From: a virus
Length of the DNA: 23,205 nucleotides
IMG/VR virus record: IMGVR_UViG_3300046517_000635
Span: 1-23,205 of that record
Direction: 5' to 3' (one strand)
In this document: one piece after another, positions 18,345 through 23,205 of the stretch
Numbering within the stretch: the stretch's first letter is position 1
Layout: each line of letters opens with the position of its first letter
Position numbers and translations under genes: made by a program
The notes under the pieces: generated by a model
What the model was told of the DNA's origin: nothing
Databases searched by the model: none
What the model saw: only the letters and a program-made list of their open reading frames with translations

Positions 18345-19619
18345 GTGCCCAACCAATTTTCTCGCGCAGAGATCGTTGCCTTTGATCAAGCCCTTGCCGG
18401 CTTCGAGGATGCGCTGGTCATCTCCAAGGCGTTCCGCAAGAACAACGTCGACCCGGTCATGGCCGCGCGGGCGGGCGACACCTTCTGGCGGCCGCAGCCC
18501 TATATCGCCCAGTCCTACACCGGGCTCGACCAGACATCGAACTTCGCGCGGTCATACGCCCAGCTGTCGGTGCCGGCGTCGATCAATCTCAGCCACGCCG
18601 TGCCGCTGACGCTGACCGCGATCGAACTGCGCGACATGCTCCAGGAAGAGCGCCTCGGGCAGGCCGCGCTCCAGCGCCTCGCTTCCGACATCAACGTCGA
18701 CTGCTCGAACAAGGCAGCACTCGAGGGCACGGTCTTCGTCAAGCGCACGGCGGCGGCGGCCGGGTTCGACGACGTTGCCGCGATCGATACCGCGCTGAAC
18801 CGCGTCGGGGTCTCGATGAACGACCGCAAGGCGTTCTATTCGTCGGCCGATTACAACAGCATGGCGTCGAACCTCGCCCAGCGCCAGACCGTCCAGGGCA
18901 AGGTCCTGACGGCTTACGAGAAGGCCTATATCGGCAACGTCGCCGGCTTCGACACCTATAAGCTGGACTATGCCTATCGCCTGACCGCGGCGGCCGGGGT
19001 GACCGTCTCGATCACCAACGCCACCCCGCTGTTCTACACGCCGGTCTCGACCACGGTCGACGCCAATGGCGGGCGGCACAACGTCGACAACCGCTACCAG
19101 ACGATAACCATTGCCGTCACCAGCGGCACGGTGAAGGTCGGCGATGCGTTCACCATCGCCGGGGTCAACGAGGCGCACCACATCACCAAGGCCGATACCG
19201 GCTCGCTCAAGACCTTCCGGGTTGCCGCGATCGTCACCGGCGCGGGCGGTTCTGGCACGATCAAGATCAGCCCGCCGATCATCTCGGGCTCGGGTGCTAC
19301 CGACCCGGAGCTGCAATACCAGAACTGCGTCGGCACGCCGATCAATGGCGCGGTCATCACCTTCCTCAATACGGTGGCCGCCCCGGTCAACCCGTTCTGG
19401 CAGGACGACTGCTTCGAGATCATCCCGGGCAAATACGAGCCCGCCGGCGATAGCGGCATGGCGATCATGTCCGCGACGACCGAGTCCGGCATTACCGTCA
19501 CCATGGCCCGCCAGGGCGCGATCAACGATTTGTCGACCAAATATCGCTGGGACGTGTTTTTTGGTCTCGTTTTGCTTCAGCCGGAGATGGCGGGGGTGGA
19601 GATGTTTTCCCAGACATAG
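18345..19619 (+). CDS. Major capsid protein, P22 coat-like
   Basis: GTG at 18345, with CAGGAG eight bases upstream, gives 424 residues, close to P22 gp5 (430). The start (PNQFSRAEIVAFDQALAGFE, then DALVISKAFRKNN) and the central phrases (TFWRPQPYIAQS, SVPASINLSHAVPLTLTAIE) are typical of P22-type HK97-fold coats. Residues about 225-330 (NVDNRYQTITIAVTSGTVKV, HHITKADTGSLKTFRV) match the telokin-like insertion (I-) domain that stabilises P22 coat. It builds the icosahedral shell with the scaffold upstream. The C-terminus LLQPEMAGVEMFSQT is intact. Confidence 0.9.
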   Translation: MPNQFSRAEIVAFDQALAGFEDALVISKAFRKNNVDPVMAARAGDTFWRPQPYIAQSYTGLDQTSNFARSYAQLSVPASINLSHAVPLTLTAIELRDMLQEERLGQAALQRLASDINVDCSNKAALEGTVFVKRTAAAAGFDDVAAIDTALNRVGVSMNDRKAFYSSADYNSMASNLAQRQTVQGKVLTAYEKAYIGNVAGFDTYKLDYAYRLTAAAGVTVSITNATPLFYTPVSTTVDANGGRHNVDNRYQTITIAVTSGTVKVGDAFTIAGVNEAHHITKADTGSLKTFRVAAIVTGAGGSGTIKISPPIISGSGATDPELQYQNCVGTPINGAVITFLNTVAAPVNPFWQDDCFEIIPGKYEPAGDSGMAIMSATTESGITVTMARQGAINDLSTKYRWDVFFGLVLLQPEMAGVEMFSQT

Positions 19620-19665
19620 CAACAACTTATGTGGATCTTCTCTGACCACGCACGGAGCAACTGAA

Positions 19666-20187
19666 ATGGCCGACACCAAGCGCGACGATGACGCCAAGCA
19701 CGAGACCAAGCACGACGACGACAAGACGCACCAGAAAGCAGCTGCGACCCCGACAGGCGATGCGCCGGGCATCTCGCCGAAGCCTCCGGCGGGAGACCGG
19801 CCAGCCGCCCCGGTGCCGGTCTATGTGGTGGAAACGCCCGCGCGGCCGGACCCGTTGGCGTCCGAGCCCGAGGTGCAGCGGATCGAGGTGTCGGCCGATG
19901 TGATGAACCTGGCCTATCTGCTCGAAGAGCCGCCCGAGGTGCTGGCCAATAGCCTCGACGGCAAGCTGCCGGACGGCACCGACGACCCCAACGCGACGCC
20001 GCTGACCGAGGGCCAGATTGCCGGGCTGCTGGAGACCGAGCGCTCGGGCAAGAACCGGACGGACATCGTCAAGGTGCTGTGCGACCGGCTGAAGATCGCG
20101 ACGCCCTATGAGGTGACCTCGGCCGGGCCGAACTACACCAACCCGGTCAACCGCGACGTCGTCGCGCCGGTCACGCCGCCGGCTTAA
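19666..20187 (+). CDS. Acidic head-module protein with disordered N-terminus
   Basis: The 173-residue protein begins with about 75 residues of Asp/Lys/His then Pro/Ala (MADTKRDDDAKHETKHDDDK). An ordered part follows (VQRIEVSADVMNLAYLLEEP, then QIAGLLETERSGKNRTDIV and VLCDRLKIATPYEV). No family is recognised. Its place directly behind the coat suggests a head-completion or decoration role. A 46-base gap with no gene lies between it and the coat. Confidence 0.65.
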   Translation: MADTKRDDDAKHETKHDDDKTHQKAAATPTGDAPGISPKPPAGDRPAAPVPVYVVETPARPDPLASEPEVQRIEVSADVMNLAYLLEEPPEVLANSLDGKLPDGTDDPNATPLTEGQIAGLLETERSGKNRTDIVKVLCDRLKIATPYEVTSAGPNYTNPVNRDVVAPVTPPA

Positions 20188-20194
20188 ACAGCTT

Positions 20195-20243
20195 CGGGTG
20201 CGGGGCAGCACATGATCTGGCCTCCCCCGCCACCTCGCACCCG
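20195..20243. repeat. Long-arm inverted repeat in the gap after 20187
   Basis: CGGGTGCGGGG (20195-20205) and CCTCGCACCCG (20233-20243) pair with one mismatch around a 27-base loop; an inner GCGGGG/CCCCGC alternative exists. The RNA could form a stable hairpin in the 88-base gap between 20187 and 20276. No T-run follows, so it would be an attenuator or processing site rather than a classical terminator. Confidence 0.4.
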
Positions 20244-20275
20244 GGGATCTCCGAAGGCCGAGGTAAGGATCTAGG

Positions 20276-20518
20276 ATGGCGGAAACCTACCCTGTTAGCG
20301 GATCTATCGCCAGAGTCCGCGCGATTACGCCGAGCGATACCGCGGTGGTGTCGGCGCAGTATCTTCGCGTCGGGGTTGCCGGCAACCTCGCGCTCAAGGG
20401 CTCGGCGGACGCTTCGGCGGTAACGATCCCGGTGACGGCCGGCGAATATGTGCCGTTTAATTCCGGGCAGGTGATGGCGACCAACACCACGGCGACCGGG
20501 ATCGTGGCGTTTGGCTGA
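20276..20518 (+). CDS. Small beta-rich protein, possible head decoration
   Basis: The 80-residue protein is all beta in style (VSGSIARVRAITPSDTAVVS, then QYLRVGVAGNLALKGSADAS and VTIPVTAGEYVPFNSGQVMA). Small proteins of this type, with the phrase G-x-Y-x-P-x-N-x-G-x-V, are common in phage head and tail modules as decoration or spike-base proteins. AAGGAT precedes the start. The stop overlaps the next ATG by one base (TGATG at 20518). Confidence 0.65.
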   Translation: MAETYPVSGSIARVRAITPSDTAVVSAQYLRVGVAGNLALKGSADASAVTIPVTAGEYVPFNSGQVMATNTTATGIVAFG

Positions 20519-21240
20519 TGAGCCAGATGCAGGACTTCAAGCTGCTGCTCGCACGCCGCACCGCCTGGTTGCCGATCGATCTCGGCGCCGCCCTGCTCGG
20601 CTATTACGACGCCGAGAACGGGGCGTCGGTCCCGCAGACGCCCGGCGCGGTGACGACCTGGACCGATCCAATCACCAATTACCAGCCCACCCAGGCGACC
20701 GCGGGCAAGCGACCTGTCTGGTCTGCAACCAGCCTTAACAACCGGCCGGCGATTACTTTCGACAGCATCGACGACGAGCTCGGCGCGAGCAATCACCCCT
20801 ATCCATCGGGCACGACGGCGATGGAGATGTGGGCTTTGGTCAGCCAGGACGTGGCTCCTGCCGACACCACGCTTCGCTTCCTTTGTGCCTATGGCGGCGC
20901 GAATGTCCTCGGCACCTATCGTTCCGTGAACGCGGGTGTGAACCGGGCCGGCGGCTCGCGAAGCAGCGGGGCCAATGACGCCAGCGTAAACTACAGCGGC
21001 GTCCATGTGACGAGGCTCAGGCTTACCGCCACCACCGTTTTCATCAGCGTTGACGGTGGCGCTGAGACCAGCGGGGCCAGCAGCTTGTCCGCGGACGTCA
21101 CGCCGTTCACCATCGGCAGCTGGAGCAGCGCCAACTACTGGGGTGGCAAGATCAACTGGATCGGCATTACCGCCCCGTTGTCGGCGGGCAATGCGACGTC
21201 CCTGCTTGCGTACCTCAAGGCCAGAGGGGGCGTCCCATGA
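20518..21240 (+). CDS. LamG/concanavalin-like beta-sandwich protein
   Basis: The 240-residue protein has the order of a LamG-type jelly roll: LGYYDAENGASVPQTPGAVT, TWTDPITNYQPTQATAGKRP, then NRPAITFDSIDDELGA. A second sheet follows (GVHVTRLRLTATTVFISVDG, then FTIGSWSSANYWGGKINWIG) and an ending helix ATSLLAYLKARGG. Such domains bind sugars or act as virion surface modules. The gene is coupled to its neighbours by 1-base and 4-base overlaps. A position between the coat genes and the gp4-like factor is not the P22 order, so it looks like an added surface protein. Confidence 0.7.
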   Translation: MSQMQDFKLLLARRTAWLPIDLGAALLGYYDAENGASVPQTPGAVTTWTDPITNYQPTQATAGKRPVWSATSLNNRPAITFDSIDDELGASNHPYPSGTTAMEMWALVSQDVAPADTTLRFLCAYGGANVLGTYRSVNAGVNRAGGSRSSGANDASVNYSGVHVTRLRLTATTVFISVDGGAETSGASSLSADVTPFTIGSWSSANYWGGKINWIGITAPLSAGNATSLLAYLKARGGVP

Positions 21241-21698
21241 CGGAAATCGCGATCTATGGCGGGCCCCTGAAACGCGAGATCATCAAGCGCGCGTTCGGTT
21301 ACTGCGGGCAATCGACCACCGAGTTCGAATTGAGCCCGGAGGAATATACCCAGGGGCTGCAGCTGCTCAACGACCAGATGGCGGTGTTGGGCGACGCCAG
21401 CGGCTATAACTTCCCGGTGACCGGCGACGGCAACCCGGAGGAGGAAAGCGGGCTGGCCGCCCAGGACGTGCTTGGCGCCTCGGTCTATCTCGCGCAATTG
21501 CTGGCACCAACCATCGGCAAGGCGCTGGCGCTTTCCGACACGCAAAAGCGCGCCTGCTCGAACTTTCTGGTGAAATGTACCGCCATCCCGCAGATGCAGC
21601 TGGGCCGCGGGACGGTGCGCGGCAAGGGCAACCGCTGGTCGCGCTGGCGCGGGCCGTTCTTCATCACCGACATCTCCGACAGCGAGGTGAGCCAGTAG
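21237..21698 (+). CDS. P22 gp4-like tail accessory factor
   Basis: The 153-residue protein has the gp4 layout. An N-terminal helix (REIIKRAFGYCGQSTTEFEL) is followed by SPEEYTQGLQLLNDQMAVLG and NFPVTGDGNPEEESGLAAQD, a segment AQLLAPTIGKALALSD, and a disordered end. P22 gp4 (166 residues) closes the portal vertex after packaging and forms the platform for tailspikes and needle. It lies downstream of portal, scaffold and coat as in P22. Overlaps ATGA with the gene before it; the next gene starts on the base after its stop. Confidence 0.78.
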   Translation: MTEIAIYGGPLKREIIKRAFGYCGQSTTEFELSPEEYTQGLQLLNDQMAVLGDASGYNFPVTGDGNPEEESGLAAQDVLGASVYLAQLLAPTIGKALALSDTQKRACSNFLVKCTAIPQMQLGRGTVRGKGNRWSRWRGPFFITDISDSEVSQ

Positions 21699-23205
21699 AT
21701 GGCGCGTTATTCCGACACCCTGCGGGATGCGCTTACCCAGGCGCCGATCGAGGGCGCTTATGTCAGCGTCCTGGCCAACGGAACCGACGACACGGCCTCG
21801 CTGACCAATGACGACGGCCAGGCGATGGCCAACCCGCTGCAGACCGACGTGTTCGGCTCGGTCGTGTTCAACGCTAGCCCGAGCTATTACGACCTCGAAT
21901 ATCATTATGGCGGCCGGATGGCCCGCAAGGACTATAATGTCCCGGTTCTTGACGGCGGTGGCGTCGGCCCGACCGACACGCTGATCGGCTTCGACGAAGA
22001 CGGCAATCTCGAGTTCATACCGATAGAGGATTTCAAGGGAGCCTCCGGTGCGCCCGGCGGCAATGCCATGTCGATCGGGCTGGGCAAGGACATCCACCTG
22101 CTCAACCTCGCCACCGGCACGCCGGCCAGTTTCAATGCGTTCCGCACCGAGGGCTTCTATGCGGTCGGCGACGGCGGCGAGGCCTGGTACTGGCGCAACC
22201 CAGGTGCGGCCCTGCCGGGCGACCAGGTCACCGGCGACGGCGTGCGGCTGTCGCTGTCGCTGTCCCAGCAACTCACCTTCGAGATGCTCGGCGCGCGCAC
22301 GACAGGCTGGATCGGAACGGGCGTCATAAGCGGGGCGACGCTGACGATCTCCGCGACGCAAAGCGGCGCGATGGCGATCGGCATGACGCTCACCGCGGCG
22401 GGCGGCACGGGCGCTGTCTCGGCCGGCACGGTCATCACCGCTGGCTCTGGAACAAGTTGGACGGTCAACAATCCGCAGACTGTTTCGTCGCGCGTCATGG
22501 TTGCCAACGACAGCTCGCCCTATGTTGCCGCGGCGCTGCAGCTCGGCCGACGTGGCATGATCTCGGTCGGGCCGCACTGGTTCGGGCAAGCGGTTGTCGT
22601 CAAGGACTATCAGGCGAACTGGTCCGGCCCTGCCGGCTATGGCGTCAGCAACGTTGCGCTGCCTGCGACATGGTGCTTCCCCTCGGGCTACGCTGGCCTG
22701 GTCGTCGTTCCCGGCAATGCGACGGTCACGCCGCAAGGCGATGTGACATTGTCCGGCAGTCAACCCTATGGCGGCGCGGTCGGATCGTTCATATCCAGGA
22801 TCAACATCCAGGTTGGCAATGGCCAGCTTCCGGCGGCGACGGTCAACCACCGGCCGGCGATTGCGCTTTACGTTGAGGTAGCGCTCGACAATTTCACGAT
22901 CAACGGCGCGGACGGTAACGGGCTTTATATCAGCGGCAATGGCCCGACCAATCTCGCGGACAAATGCCTGATCTCCAATTTCTTCATCACCCAATGTTTC
23001 GACAACGGCATCGAAACGGTTGGCGGTGATGCCAACACATGCGTCTTTACCAACGGCCTCGTTGCAGTGACCGGAGCATCGAGCATCTACGAGCATAGCT
23101 TTCTCGGAAATGCCTATCGCGGGATGCAGGTCCAGGACAACGGTCAGATCAATGCCTTCGTCATACTCAGCAATACGATCTATTATTCGATTCAGGACGG
23201 GAACC
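21699..23205 (+). CDS. Tailspike/tail fibre, beta-helix, 3' end missing
   Basis: ATG 21699 opens a frame that stays open for 502 codons to the window edge, so the gene is partial. The N-terminal 90 residues (PIEGAYVSVLANGTDDTASL, then TNDDGQAMANPLQTDVFGSV and YYDLEYHYGG) are the virion-anchoring module typical of phage tailspikes. A Gly/Thr-rich region follows, and from about residue 400 the sequence has the regular short strands of a right-handed parallel beta-helix (NGLYISGNGPTNLADKCLIS, then GNAYRGMQVQDNGQIN). It probably binds and may cleave a host surface polysaccharide. A 653-codon open frame on the other strand is a shadow. Confidence 0.8.
   Translation, partial: MARYSDTLRDALTQAPIEGAYVSVLANGTDDTASLTNDDGQAMANPLQTDVFGSVVFNASPSYYDLEYHYGGRMARKDYNVPVLDGGGVGPTDTLIGFDEDGNLEFIPIEDFKGASGAPGGNAMSIGLGKDIHLLNLATGTPASFNAFRTEGFYAVGDGGEAWYWRNPGAALPGDQVTGDGVRLSLSLSQQLTFEMLGARTTGWIGTGVISGATLTISATQSGAMAIGMTLTAAGGTGAVSAGTVITAGSGTSWTVNNPQTVSSRVMVANDSSPYVAAALQLGRRGMISVGPHWFGQAVVVKDYQANWSGPAGYGVSNVALPATWCFPSGYAGLVVVPGNATVTPQGDVTLSGSQPYGGAVGSFISRINIQVGNGQLPAATVNHRPAIALYVEVALDNFTINGADGNGLYISGNGPTNLADKCLISNFFITQCFDNGIETVGGDANTCVFTNGLVAVTGASSIYEHSFLGNAYRGMQVQDNGQINAFVILSNTIYYSIQDGN

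Noticed and set aside
18552-19772. 406-codon minus-strand open frame
   Set aside because: Antisense shadow of the coat gene; Arg/Asp/Gly-rich composition and no recognisable domain.
21135-23096. 653-codon open frame on the minus strand
   Set aside because: It lies antisense to the gp4-like and tailspike genes, is Arg/Ala/Val-rich without domain features, and results from GC-rich codon bias in the true genes.
1-23205. CRISPR array, transposon or diversity-generating retroelement
   Set aside because: No regular repeat-spacer pattern, transposase, or reverse transcriptase with template repeat was seen; the window ends before the tailspike 3' end, so a variable repeat there cannot be judged.

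Overview
The window is one contiguous piece of a temperate, podovirus-type bacteriophage genome (free phage or prophage). It carries a lambda-like immunity switch and a P22-like head/tail module. Composition is strongly GC-rich and genes are chained by 4-base overlaps (ATGA, GTGA). The host is probably an alphaproteobacterium, perhaps a sphingomonad. That host guess rests on composition and general protein resemblance only; no host marker gene is present. No gene-free stretch exceeds 300 bases. No integrase, lysis cassette, tRNA, rRNA or CRISPR array was seen.

Layout. (1) 1-2957, minus strand: an early left operon of ten small genes. It includes a Gp157-family protein and a probable single-strand annealing recombinase, plus two tiny membrane proteins and a Cys-rich zinc-ribbon protein. 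(2) 2958-3718: the immunity region, with a CI-like repressor (minus) and a Cro-like protein (plus) transcribed divergently. Four copies of a 13-bp operator related to TTACAGACTGTAA sit on the promoters. The last three bases of an operator form the first three bases of the -10 box at both early promoters, and both regulators look leaderless. (3) 3724-4451: a small minus-strand gene and a plus-strand helix-turn-helix candidate regulator, with a direct repeat between them. (4) 4448-10515: the early right operon. It holds a C5-cytosine methyltransferase that contains a second, overprinted gene in the +1 frame, then a LuxR-type HTH protein, an MT-A70 adenine methyltransferase, a VRR-NUC nuclease, a DUF1376/YdaU replication protein with iteron-like repeats inside it, and a primase-helicase whose zinc finger lies in a different frame. 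(5) 10538-12108: small HTH and membrane proteins. (6) 12105-23205: the late region. Order is small terminase candidate, large terminase, an HTH protein, P22-like portal, a small virion-region protein, scaffold, a GIY-YIG homing endonuclease on the opposite strand, P22-like coat, an acidic protein, a small decoration-like protein, a beta-sandwich protein, a gp4-like tail accessory factor and the start of a beta-helix tailspike that runs off the window.

How it works together (inference). The repressor would silence both early operons through the shared operators, and Cro would compete for the same sites. After induction the left operon supplies recombination functions. The right operon supplies methylation (probably protection from host restriction), replication initiation and helicase/primase functions. 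The late operon packages DNA into a P22-type procapsid and builds a short tail with a polysaccharide-binding or polysaccharide-degrading spike.

The most unusual items are the overprinted gene inside the methyltransferase (4626-5099), the split zinc finger/primase (8925-9100), the candidate origin inside the DUF1376 gene (8474-8693), and the mirror-image leaderless immunity switch (3000-3512).
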